DNA of 64,000 nucleotides from Bacillus sp. Marseille-P3661 (GTDB lineage: Bacteria > Bacillota > Bacilli > Bacillales > Bacillaceae_J): the NCBI RefSeq assembly GCF_900240995.1, contig NZ_LT965953.1, positions 1,199,303-1,263,302 on the forward strand. Reading direction: 5' to 3'. The position numbers were made by a program, and so were the translations under genes. Below the pieces are notes generated by a model, which saw only the letters and a program-made list of their open reading frames with translations, made no database searches and was not told the DNA's origin. Below, piece by piece: positions 57,166 through 64,000 of this stretch (its first letter is position 1; every line of letters starts with the position of its first letter).

Positions 57166-58425
57166 ATGTTTGAAAAACTAGAAAAAGCGATAAAACTAGT
57201 TGAAAATGGGGATATATCAGAAGGCATTAATTATTTACATAGCTTAAAGCAAATTGCAAACCATGAGGAAAAAATAATGATCGCTGATTTGTACTTAAAG
57301 TGGGGATTTTTGGATGAAGCCAAAGAAATCGTTATAGAGCTATTGGAACTATACCCTGACGAAGGTCAGTTATATATTTATGCGGCTGAAATTGAAATCG
57401 AGCAAGAAAATGAAGTAGAAGCACTTGATTATTTAGATGAAATAAAAGAAAGTGATCCTGCGTATCTTCAGTCGTTAGTGATAATGGCGGATTTATTCCA
57501 AATGCAAGGATTGGATGAAGCGGCAGAACAAAAATTATTGAAGGCAAAAGTGCTTGCCCCTGACGAAATATTAATAGATTTAGGTCTGGGTCAATTTTAT
57601 GCAGATATTGGTGAGTATAAGAAGGCTATTCCTTTTTTGAATAAGGTGATTGAACGAAAGGAAGAAGTGGATTCAAATGCTCATTTACTTTTAGCTGATG
57701 CCTATGTTCATATTGGTAAATTCGAGGATGCATTTGTTCATTATGAGGAAGGTTTAAAGGATAACATCGAATTAAATGCATTATTTAATTTGGCCTTCAC
57801 TGCATTTCAACTTGAACGCTATGAATATGCTATTGGTAAGTGGAATGAATTAAAAGAACTCGACCCAGAATATATACCGATTTATTTATATTTAGCAAAA
57901 GCATATGAACACGAGGGTGTGGTTGAGGAAAGTTATAATATTATTAAGCAAGGCCTACAAATTGATCCAGATAACAAGGAACTTCTTGTTTATGGTGGAA
58001 AGATGGCAATGAAATTAAAAAAACACGATGAAGTCGAGCGATACTTGTCTAAAGCAATTGAAATTGATCCAGGATATATTGATGCGCTATCGCTGTTGTC
58101 GAGTTTTTATTTATACAATGAGCAATATGAAGAGATAATTTTATTGTTAGAAAAAGCAATTGCTGATGGTGAATATGATCCACAATTTGAGTGGGATCTT
58201 GCAAATGCAAAAAAACAATTAGACCTGTATAAAGAAGCATTAAACCACTATGAAAACGCATATACTTCTTTTAAAGACAGCAAAGAGTTTCTAGAGGAAT
58301 ATGGTTATTTCTTGCTAGAAGAAGGAGATCGTGAAAAGGCAAAAGCAATGTTTAGAAAAATCCTCGAAATAGACCCTGCAAATATTGAAATCGAAGAGGA
58401 GTTAATGAGGTTGGAACAGTGGTAG
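57166..58425 (+). CDS. ypiA: TPR-repeat protein YpiA
   Basis: Cytoplasmic scaffold of 419 residues built of about eleven tetratricopeptide repeats; examples are ALDYLDEIKESDPAYLQSLV, ALVLLADAYVHIGKFEDAFVHYEEGL and the AIEIDPGYIDALSLLSSFYL type. B. subtilis YpiA acts with YpiB (ReoY) in control of ClpCP-dependent turnover of MurAA; I infer the same from the conserved pairing. The start follows AAGGGAG. ypiB follows 98 bases downstream. Confidence 0.9.
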   Translation: MFEKLEKAIKLVENGDISEGINYLHSLKQIANHEEKIMIADLYLKWGFLDEAKEIVIELLELYPDEGQLYIYAAEIEIEQENEVEALDYLDEIKESDPAYLQSLVIMADLFQMQGLDEAAEQKLLKAKVLAPDEILIDLGLGQFYADIGEYKKAIPFLNKVIERKEEVDSNAHLLLADAYVHIGKFEDAFVHYEEGLKDNIELNALFNLAFTAFQLERYEYAIGKWNELKELDPEYIPIYLYLAKAYEHEGVVEESYNIIKQGLQIDPDNKELLVYGGKMAMKLKKHDEVERYLSKAIEIDPGYIDALSLLSSFYLYNEQYEEIILLLEKAIADGEYDPQFEWDLANAKKQLDLYKEALNHYENAYTSFKDSKEFLEEYGYFLLEEGDREKAKAMFRKILEIDPANIEIEEELMRLEQW

Positions 58426-58522
58426 GTTTTGTAGGAATTTGTATTTTTGTTTATGCAGGAGATTGTTGCCATGGAAAGAATTTAAAAAGTAGGAGAGTAG
58501 AGACCACAGAGGAGGGATAATT

Positions 58523-59086
58523 ATGGCTACCCCTGTATCTGTCAACGAAAAAAAAGAATTTGTCCGCTGGTTTTTAAATCATTATCAGTTGAAAAGACGG
58601 GAATGCGTATGGATATTAAATTATTTAATGAGTCATGACCAATTAATGAGGAATGTTCATTTTGTAGAACAAGCACAATATTGTCCCAGAGGATTAATTA
58701 TGTCTACACATTGTGTAGATGATGTTCCGTTTAGATTCTATAAAGAGAATGTTATGACAACAGACGCAGAAAAATCATTTCATGATATCCGTCTAAACCG
58801 AGACCAAGATATTTATATTCAATTAAACTTCCGATCCTCTTTTTCATGTGCTCAATATGTGGCGGTTCTAGAAGATAATAAGTTTATGCCAAAACATCTT
58901 CAAATAAATGAAAAAGACCAGCTGTTGGCAGAGAAATTCCTTGAACAATCTATTATTACCTTTCAAAAAGAGAAATTATTGAAGCTTATTGATGCCGCGC
59001 TCGATGAACAAAATCATCAAGAGTTTATGAACCTTACAAAAAAACTGAACGAAATACTGCAAGACCCAAAACCTTCCTCTAATTAG
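58523..59086 (+). CDS. reoY: ReoY-family ClpC proteolysis factor YpiB
   Basis: Protein of 187 residues with the UPF0302 N-terminal domain ([30 protein letters not shown]) and a C-terminal IDEAL domain ([24 protein letters not shown]). In Firmicutes ReoY helps ClpCP degrade MurA and so regulates peptidoglycan synthesis. The start follows GGAGGGA. The stop codon TAG lies inside the terminator hairpin. With mecB, it is the second ClpC-related factor in this window. Confidence 0.92.
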   Translation: MATPVSVNEKKEFVRWFLNHYQLKRRECVWILNYLMSHDQLMRNVHFVEQAQYCPRGLIMSTHCVDDVPFRFYKENVMTTDAEKSFHDIRLNRDQDIYIQLNFRSSFSCAQYVAVLEDNKFMPKHLQINEKDQLLAEKFLEQSIITFQKEKLLKLIDAALDEQNHQEFMNLTKKLNEILQDPKPSSN

Positions 59087-59100
59087 AGGAAGGTTTTTTT
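59069..59100 (+). terminator. Intrinsic terminator overlapping the ypiB stop codon
   Basis: AAACCTTCCTCTAA / TTAGAGGAAGGTTT, a perfect 14-base-arm palindrome, with T9. The last codons and the stop (59084-59086) of ypiB lie within it. Confidence 0.9.
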
Positions 59101-59182
59101 TTGATCTAAAACATGCTTTAATATAGTGAGAATACAACAGCAATAAATTAGTATTTAGCAAAGTCTAGAAGGAGCGATATTT

Positions 59183-59656
59183 ATGAAATGGACAACTACA
59201 GATATGGACATGTTTTTACAAGCCAAAGAGTATGTGGATACAGTCGTGGTACCATTAGTACCGATTACATTAATAGGAGAAGTAAAATCCACCGTTGAAA
59301 TGGGAGATTATATTTCTATGATTTCGATAGAATTAGAACGACAGTTTAAAGGCAGACTAGTAATGCTGCCAGCTTTTACATATTTAAAAGAAGAACAAGA
59401 ATCAGGTCTTGTCGAGCGCCTAAACATTTGGCATCAAGTTCTGAAAGAAGGTGGGGCTAAACATATTATCTATATTACCGCTGATTCAGATTGGAAACTT
59501 CAAGAGAAGCAGTTAGATTCTTCGTTATTATGGTTACCTAATATCTCACTAGAAAACATCGATCGAAAAACGATTGAAAAGATGATTAGTGCACAAATGA
59601 AGCAGGTCTTATCAATTATTATGAATATGTGGGAAAAAGAAGAACAAGATGTTTAA
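59183..59656 (+). CDS. ypiF: DUF2487 protein YpiF
   Basis: Soluble protein of 157 residues (starting MKWTTTDMDMFLQAKEYVDT) of unknown function, conserved between ypiB and qcrA in Bacillus. No catalytic motif is apparent. The start follows AGAAGGAG. The qcr promoter begins 37 bases after its stop, so the two units can be transcribed separately. Confidence 0.87.
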   Translation: MKWTTTDMDMFLQAKEYVDTVVVPLVPITLIGEVKSTVEMGDYISMISIELERQFKGRLVMLPAFTYLKEEQESGLVERLNIWHQVLKEGGAKHIIYITADSDWKLQEKQLDSSLLWLPNISLENIDRKTIEKMISAQMKQVLSIIMNMWEKEEQDV

Positions 59657-59692
59657 TTCGTTGTTTTTCGCTGTTTTTCGCACAGGATTTTA

Positions 59693-59721
59693 TTGACCTG
59701 ATGACAAGTTTGCGCTATCAT
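59693..59721 (+). promoter_or_regulatory. SigA promoter of qcrABC
   Basis: TTGACC (59693-59698), a 17-base spacer and TATCAT (59716-59721), 75 bases before qcrA. Confidence 0.75.
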
Positions 59722-59795
59722 GAGTATGTCCTAGTTATATGTGTGTTTATAAGAATTGTCCGGGTGGACTATCCTTTAATAGAGGGGGGAAGAAA

Positions 59796-60293
59796 ATGAG
59801 TAAGGATAATCGAGTTTCTAGACGTCAATTTCTGAGCTATACTCTTACAGGAGTAGGTGGATTTATGGCAGCGGGGATGTTGGCTCCAATGGTTCGTTTT
59901 GCAATTGACCCGGTATTAAAGCCTGCCTCTGAAGGTGAATTTGTGGCAGTTGCTGAAGAGTCTAAAATTACAACTGATCCACAACGTTTTGACTTTACTG
60001 TACGTCAAGTTGATGCATGGTATGAATCAGATATTACGATGTCTGCATGGGTTTACAAGGATGATGCTGGTAAAATTGTCGCAATGTCACCTGTATGTAA
60101 GCATTTAGGCTGTACAGTAACATGGAATGATCCTAAGCATACTGACATGTTCTATTGCCCATGTCATGATGGATTGTATGAAAAAGATGGTACAAACGTA
60201 CCTGGTACACCACCAACAGCTGGCTTAGATATTTATGATCAAAAAGTTGAAGGTGGAACTTTATATCTTGGTAAAGCTAGACCACGAGCGTAG
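59796..60293 (+). CDS. qcrA: Menaquinol:cytochrome c reductase Rieske subunit QcrA
   Basis: Rieske [2Fe-2S] protein of 165 residues in the bc-type complex of the respiratory chain. Ligand motifs are CKHLGCTVTW (CxHxxC) and CPCHDG (CxxH). The N-terminal membrane anchor is preceded by SRRQFLSYT, a twin-arginine Tat signal, as known for Bacillus QcrA. ATG 59796 is chosen because AGAGGGGGGAAG precedes it; an upstream start at 59739 would add unrelated residues. qcrB follows after 14 bases. Confidence 0.96.
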   Translation: MSKDNRVSRRQFLSYTLTGVGGFMAAGMLAPMVRFAIDPVLKPASEGEFVAVAEESKITTDPQRFDFTVRQVDAWYESDITMSAWVYKDDAGKIVAMSPVCKHLGCTVTWNDPKHTDMFYCPCHDGLYEKDGTNVPGTPPTAGLDIYDQKVEGGTLYLGKARPRA

Positions 60294-60307
60294 GAGGGGC
60301 GTAATCA

Positions 60308-60982
60308 ATGCTTAATAAAATTTATGATTGGGTAGATGAGCGTTTAGACATTACGCCTTTATGGCGTGATATTGCTGACCATGAAGTACCTGAGCATGTT
60401 AACCCAGCTCACCACTTCTCTGCTTTTGTATACTGTTTTGGCGGACTTACGTTCTTCGTAACTGTCATTCAAGTATTATCAGGAATGTTTCTAACAATGT
60501 ATTATGTTCCAGATATTAAAAATGCTTGGGAATCAGTTTATTATTTGCAAAACGAAGTGGCATTTGGTGTTATTGTGCGCGGAATGCATCACTGGGGAGC
60601 AAGTCTTGTTATTGTAATGATGTTTTTACATACATTGCGTGTATTTTTCCAAGGGGCTTATAAAAAGCCACGTGAATTAAACTGGGTTGTAGGTGTGTTA
60701 ATCTTCTTCGTAATGTTAGGGTTAGGATTTACAGGCTACCTATTACCTTGGGATATGAAGGCGTTATTTGCAACAAAGGTAGGTTTACAAATTGCAGAAG
60801 CGACACCGGTGATCGGTACAGCAATCAAGACATTGCTTGCTGGACATCCTGAGATTGTTGGTGCTCAAACATTAACACGTTTCTTTGCGATTCATGTATT
60901 CTTCTTACCTGCAGCATTATTTGGGCTAATGGGAGCCCACTTTATGATGATTAGAAAACAAGGTATTTCAGGACCATTGTAG
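60308..60982 (+). CDS. qcrB: Menaquinol:cytochrome c reductase cytochrome b subunit QcrB
   Basis: Cytochrome b6-type subunit of 224 residues with four transmembrane helices. It has paired heme-ligand histidines (VIVRGMHHWGASLVIVMMFLHTLRVFFQGAYKKPRE and FFAIHVFFLPAALFGLMGAHF) and the quinol-site GYLLPWD. Its b6-like length, with the remaining helices in QcrC, is the Bacillus arrangement. The start follows AGGAGGGG. The quinone substrate is made by the hepS-menG-hepT products. Confidence 0.96.
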   Translation: MLNKIYDWVDERLDITPLWRDIADHEVPEHVNPAHHFSAFVYCFGGLTFFVTVIQVLSGMFLTMYYVPDIKNAWESVYYLQNEVAFGVIVRGMHHWGASLVIVMMFLHTLRVFFQGAYKKPRELNWVVGVLIFFVMLGLGFTGYLLPWDMKALFATKVGLQIAEATPVIGTAIKTLLAGHPEIVGAQTLTRFFAIHVFFLPAALFGLMGAHFMMIRKQGISGPL

Positions 60983-61013
60983 AATAATACTTTAACTAAA
61001 GGGAGGGAAGACG

Positions 61014-61781
61014 ATGCATCGCGGAAAAGGTATGAAATTCGTTGGGGACTCTCGTGTACCAGCTGAGAGAAAACCGAATATTCCGAAAGACTATTCCGAA
61101 TATCCAGGAAAAACGGAGGCGTTTTGGCCCAATTTCCTATTAAAAGAATGGATGGTGGGGGCTGTATTCTTAATGGGATATCTCTCATTAACTATTGCCC
61201 ATCCATCACCGCTTGAACGCGTAGCTGATCCAACCGATACAAGTTATTTACCATTACCAGACTGGTATTTCTTGTTCTTGTATCAGTTATTAAAATATGA
61301 ATTTGCTTCAGGTCCATATACAGTTATTGGTGCATTAATTATTCCGGGCTTAGCATTTGGTTCGTTATTGTTAGCGCCATGGTTAGATCGTGGTCCAGGG
61401 CGTCGACCATCTCAGCGTCCGGTTGCGGTTGGTTTAATGCTTGTAGCAATAGCAGCTACAACTTATTTAACGTGGGAATCTGCTGTTCATGTTGATTGGG
61501 AAGCGAAAGCAGAATCAGCGAAGATCGTTGAAACTGTAGAGTTTGATAAAGCAGATCCTGGGTATGCAGCAATGGAAACAAGCGGCTGTTTATCATGTCA
61601 TGGTACTGAATTAACGGGTGGACCAGCTGCTCCATCATTAGTAGGTACTGGTTTAACTCCTGATGAAATTGCAAACATTGCTGTTAATGGACAAGGTACT
61701 ATGCCACCAGGAATGTTCAAAGGATCAGATGAAGAACTTCAACAGCTTGCAGAATTTATTTCAGCACTTGGAACTAAATAA
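61014..61781 (+). CDS. qcrC: Menaquinol:cytochrome c reductase cytochrome b/c subunit QcrC
   Basis: Fusion subunit of 255 residues. The N-terminal half is like subunit IV of b6f complexes, with three helices and the quinol motif PLPDWYFLFLYQLLK. The C-terminal half is a cytochrome c domain with heme-binding CLSCH in GCLSCHGTEL and an axial Met in GTMPPGMF. The start follows GGGAGGGAAG. It ends the qcrABC operon before a strong terminator. Confidence 0.96.
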   Translation: MHRGKGMKFVGDSRVPAERKPNIPKDYSEYPGKTEAFWPNFLLKEWMVGAVFLMGYLSLTIAHPSPLERVADPTDTSYLPLPDWYFLFLYQLLKYEFASGPYTVIGALIIPGLAFGSLLLAPWLDRGPGRRPSQRPVAVGLMLVAIAATTYLTWESAVHVDWEAKAESAKIVETVEFDKADPGYAAMETSGCLSCHGTELTGGPAAPSLVGTGLTPDEIANIAVNGQGTMPPGMFKGSDEELQQLAEFISALGTK

Positions 61782-61792
61782 TCATTCATAAA

Positions 61793-61823
61793 AAACTGAC
61801 TTTCAAAAGAAGGTCAGTTTTTT
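61793..61823 (+). terminator. Intrinsic terminator of qcrABC
   Basis: AAAACTGACTTTC / GAAGGTCAGTTTT stem with a 4-base loop and a T7 tail. Confidence 0.9.
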
Positions 61824-61941
61824 TCTGTCTCCAAGACGGTCTTAAGCTTGCCAGCTGAAGTTGAGCTTGTTATCTTATAAGTATTGGTTTAACTTATTTA
61901 GATATTGCTATTACTACATATTAAAGTTCGGAGTGGAAATT

Positions 61942-62535
61942 ATGAAATTTATTATCCAGCTGTTAGGTCAGCGATGGGTGTTATGGTGGTTGTTAATTAT
62001 AAATATTTTTGGGACTATATATGGTTATATATGGTATGGGTGGCAGCTAGCTGAAACACCAGCACATTTTTTAATATTTGTCCCAGATAGTCCAACGGCT
62101 AGTTTATTTTTTGTTTTTGTATTAATTGCCTTTTTAATGCGACAAAATTGGCCATTAATTGAAGCTTTAGCGATTGTAACTTTATTTAAATATGGAATAT
62201 GGGCTGTCGTTATGAATTTACTTGTATTACAGGCTTCAGGAGGCTTGCCATTGCAAGGCTATATGTTAATCGTTTCACATTTAGCAATGGCAATCGAAGG
62301 GTTATTATTTGCACCATATTATCGTATAAAAATATGGCATTTAATTATAGCTGCTGTTTGGACTCTACATAATGATGTGATTGATTATGTCTTTTTTATG
62401 CTGCCGCGCTATCAAATGTTAAATGAATTCACGCCACAAATTGGTTATTTTACCTTCTGGCTCAGCATATTATCTATCACTTTTGCCTATTGGTTATGTG
62501 TTAGAAAGAATCACTATAAAACGACCCTTATTTAA
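61942..62535 (+). CDS. ypjA: DUF1405 membrane protein YpjA
   Basis: Membrane protein of 197 residues with about six transmembrane helices (LLIINIFGTIYGYIWYGWQL, ASLFFVFVLIAFLM and others) and the family-like motif VPDSPTASLFF. ATG 61942 is chosen because CGGAGTGG precedes it; an in-frame start at 61861 (TTG-like region) would add 27 residues with no ribosome-binding site. It follows qcrC as in B. subtilis. Its function is unknown. Confidence 0.85.
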   Translation: MKFIIQLLGQRWVLWWLLIINIFGTIYGYIWYGWQLAETPAHFLIFVPDSPTASLFFVFVLIAFLMRQNWPLIEALAIVTLFKYGIWAVVMNLLVLQASGGLPLQGYMLIVSHLAMAIEGLLFAPYYRIKIWHLIIAAVWTLHNDVIDYVFFMLPRYQMLNEFTPQIGYFTFWLSILSITFAYWLCVRKNHYKTTLI

Positions 62536-62591
62536 TGTTCTACTCTTGTCCTTTCGCACATAAGATTTACTAAGCTTAAGGAGGGACAAGT

Positions 62592-63374
62592 ATGAGGAAA
62601 ATCGTATTTATTTTGTTATTTCTAATGTTTTTTTCGTTACCTCATTCTATAAATGCGCAAAACGATGAGGCGTGGTCTTACTTAGATGATATTGTTGATC
62701 AAGCCCTTCTATTAACAAAACAGGAAAAATACGAAGAAGCTAAAAAAATGCTTACACATTTTTCTGAGCAATTTATGAAAACATATCCAAAAGATGAAAA
62801 CATTACGATGAATGATTTAAGGGTAATTACTATCACAACTGATGAAGCACTAAAAGCTTTAACAGCTGTTAACCAAGAACGTCAAGATAGTGTGAAAAAA
62901 GTAACACAGTTACGTTTAGCCATTGATGCCCTTCATTCTGAACATCAGCCTCTTTGGAAAGAGATGGAAAACACAATACTAAAAAGTTTTAATGCTCTGA
63001 AGTCAGCAGCTCTTAATAACGAAAATGAAAATTTTAAGCAGCAATTTAATGAGTTTTCAGAGCATTTATCTATAATTTATCCAAGTTTAGTTATTGATCT
63101 AGACCCTGACCAAATTGCTAAGCTGGATTCCCATATTCGCTTTTTAGAGAAGTATGATAGTGTTAGTGGGAAAAATAAAAAAGAACACCTTGAGCTAATG
63201 GAAAAAGACTTGTTAATTATTTTTGGCAGTATGGAAGAAAATGAAGTGGATCCCTCATTTATTTGGGTGATGGTTACGACAGGTAGCATTATTTTCTCTA
63301 CATTACTTTATGTAGGTTGGAGAAAATATAAGAGTGAGCAAATAAGTACAATTAAATTCCGCGGGCGTCATTAA
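62592..63374 (+). CDS. ypjB: Sporulation-family protein YpjB
   Basis: Protein of 260 residues with an N-terminal signal peptide (IVFILLFLMFFSLPHSINAQ), a helical extracytoplasmic region with TPR-like spacing, and a C-terminal transmembrane anchor (IWVMVTTGSIIFSTLLYVGW) followed by a basic tail. The arrangement suits YpjB, a protein of unknown mechanism grouped with sporulation proteins. The start follows AAGGAGGGA. It is 56 bases after ypjA and could be cotranscribed. Confidence 0.85.
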   Translation: MRKIVFILLFLMFFSLPHSINAQNDEAWSYLDDIVDQALLLTKQEKYEEAKKMLTHFSEQFMKTYPKDENITMNDLRVITITTDEALKALTAVNQERQDSVKKVTQLRLAIDALHSEHQPLWKEMENTILKSFNALKSAALNNENENFKQQFNEFSEHLSIIYPSLVIDLDPDQIAKLDSHIRFLEKYDSVSGKNKKEHLELMEKDLLIIFGSMEENEVDPSFIWVMVTTGSIIFSTLLYVGWRKYKSEQISTIKFRGRH

Positions 63375-63482
63375 TTATTATAGTTATTTTCAATATAATA
63401 TATCTTGAGAGTTCTGAATTGACGTACTAATATACTTTCAACTAAAATCAAATTAACTATAATAAATGGAGTGATGTAAAGC

Positions 63483-64000
63483 ATGGGAGGATTTTTAGTT
63501 TATTTTGCGCTAATTATTATAATACCGCTATGGGCTCAATTTAGGGTGAAGAGTGCTTATCGTAAATATTCTCAAATACCTGCATCGTCTGGTATGACGG
63601 GTGCGCAAGTAGCTCGGAAAATATTAGATGATAATGGTTTGTATAGTGTTAAAGTAGAGGAGACTCCTGGAACGTTATCAGATCATTACGACCCTAGATC
63701 CAAAACAGTGCGCTTATCAACAAACAATTTTTATGGCAACTCAATAGCTGGTGCTGCTGTCGCAGCTCATGAAGTCGGCCATGCTATCCAAGATCAACAA
63801 GACTATGTTCCGTTACGTTTTAGACATGCTTTAGTACCAGTAGCAAATCTTGGCTCAAATCTTTCTTGGATTTTAATAATGATTGGTATTTTTGCTGGGT
63901 TGAGTGGGTTGCTACTTTTAGGTATTATTTTTATGGCTGCGGCAGTGTTGTTTCAATTGGTTACGTTGCCAGTTGAATTTAATGCGTCAAGCCGTGCTAT
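63483..64000 (+). CDS. Zinc metallopeptidase of the YugP type, 3' end beyond window
   Basis: Open frame running off the window, with 172 complete codons visible. It begins MGGFLVYFALIIIIPLWAQ (membrane helix), continues with a soluble region (GAQVARKILDDNGLYSVKVEE...DHYDPRSKTVRLS), and has the zinc site HEVGHAIQD (HExxH). Further transmembrane helices follow (SWILIMIGIFAGLSGLLLLGI). This matches the neutral zinc metallopeptidase family (DUF232/YugP). The start at 63483 follows GGAGTGATG. The substrate is unknown. Confidence 0.88.
   Translation, partial: MGGFLVYFALIIIIPLWAQFRVKSAYRKYSQIPASSGMTGAQVARKILDDNGLYSVKVEETPGTLSDHYDPRSKTVRLSTNNFYGNSIAGAAVAAHEVGHAIQDQQDYVPLRFRHALVPVANLGSNLSWILIMIGIFAGLSGLLLLGIIFMAAAVLFQLVTLPVEFNASSRA

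Overview
The window is chromosomal DNA of an endospore-forming member of the Bacillaceae. It is AT-rich, and Shine-Dalgarno sites are strong (AAGGAGG/GGAGG) with some TTG and GTG starts. Gene order closely follows the Bacillus subtilis resE-to-ypjB interval: resE-sigX-rsiX, fer, ypbB-recQ-ypbD-ypbE-ypbF, mecB, gudB, ypdA, prsW, sleB-ypeB, ypfA-ypfB-cmk-rpsA, fni, yphA, der-gpsA, yphE-yphF, spoIVA, hbs, folE-mtrB, hepS-menG-hepT, ndk, cheR, aroC-aroB-aroH, trpEDCFBA-hisC-tyrA-aroA, ypiA-ypiB-ypiF, qcrABC and ypjA-ypjB. It is not B. subtilis 168: it carries a cotJABC spore-coat operon, a short ddl, a MerR/B12-type regulator, a plsC gene and two insertion sequences within this order. No rRNA, tRNA, CRISPR array or prophage is visible.

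Layout. Bases 1-4400 hold the end of the ResE sensor kinase, an autoregulated SigX/RsiX sigma/anti-sigma pair and a ferredoxin. Bases 4600-12650 hold a helicase operon (ypbB-recQ-ypbD-ypbE), cotJABC on the minus strand, a MerR-like regulator and the ClpC adaptor mecB. Bases 13100-30000 hold ddl, gudB, ypdA, ansA, prsW, the germination pair sleB-ypeB, a c-di-GMP PilZ receptor, cmk-plsC-rpsA and fni. Bases 29300-42430 hold the YIEGIA membrane protein pair, der-gpsA, sporulation genes (spoVIF, yphF, spoIVA), HU, folE-mtrB, the menaquinone/heptaprenyl operon and ndk. Bases 42670-56040 form the aromatic amino acid supra-operon. Bases 56100-64000 hold TPR and ClpC-related proteins, the menaquinol:cytochrome c reductase and the start of a zinc metallopeptidase gene.

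The most striking feature is a pair of practically identical 1,566-bp IS1182-like elements (18615-20180 and, inverted, 27456-29021). Each sits exactly in the intrinsic terminator of a host gene (prsW; the fni/ypzI convergent pair). Each is flanked by a 23-bp direct repeat that is the complete terminator hairpin: a perfect palindrome of two 10-base arms around 3 bases. Both ends of the element are themselves hairpins followed by T-tracts that read inward, so insertion supplies a substitute terminator in either orientation. This looks like a hairpin-seeking, self-insulating transposition strategy.

Regulation visible in the sequence includes a SigX promoter before sigX, a near-perfect SigE promoter before spoIVA, SigA promoters before trp and qcr, and a complete TRAP attenuation leader before trpE. 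The leader has about 13 GAG/UAG triplets, a competing antiterminator and terminator, and a hairpin over the trpE Shine-Dalgarno. TRAP itself (mtrB) is encoded about 7 kb upstream. Other points for follow-up are a 35-bp perfect palindrome inside fni, a GC-rich foldable block before ypfA, a Bacillaceae-type dispersed repeat before ddl, a MerR regulator whose B12-binding motif has lost its histidine, and an amidohydrolase-like orphan without metal ligands between aroA and ypiA.
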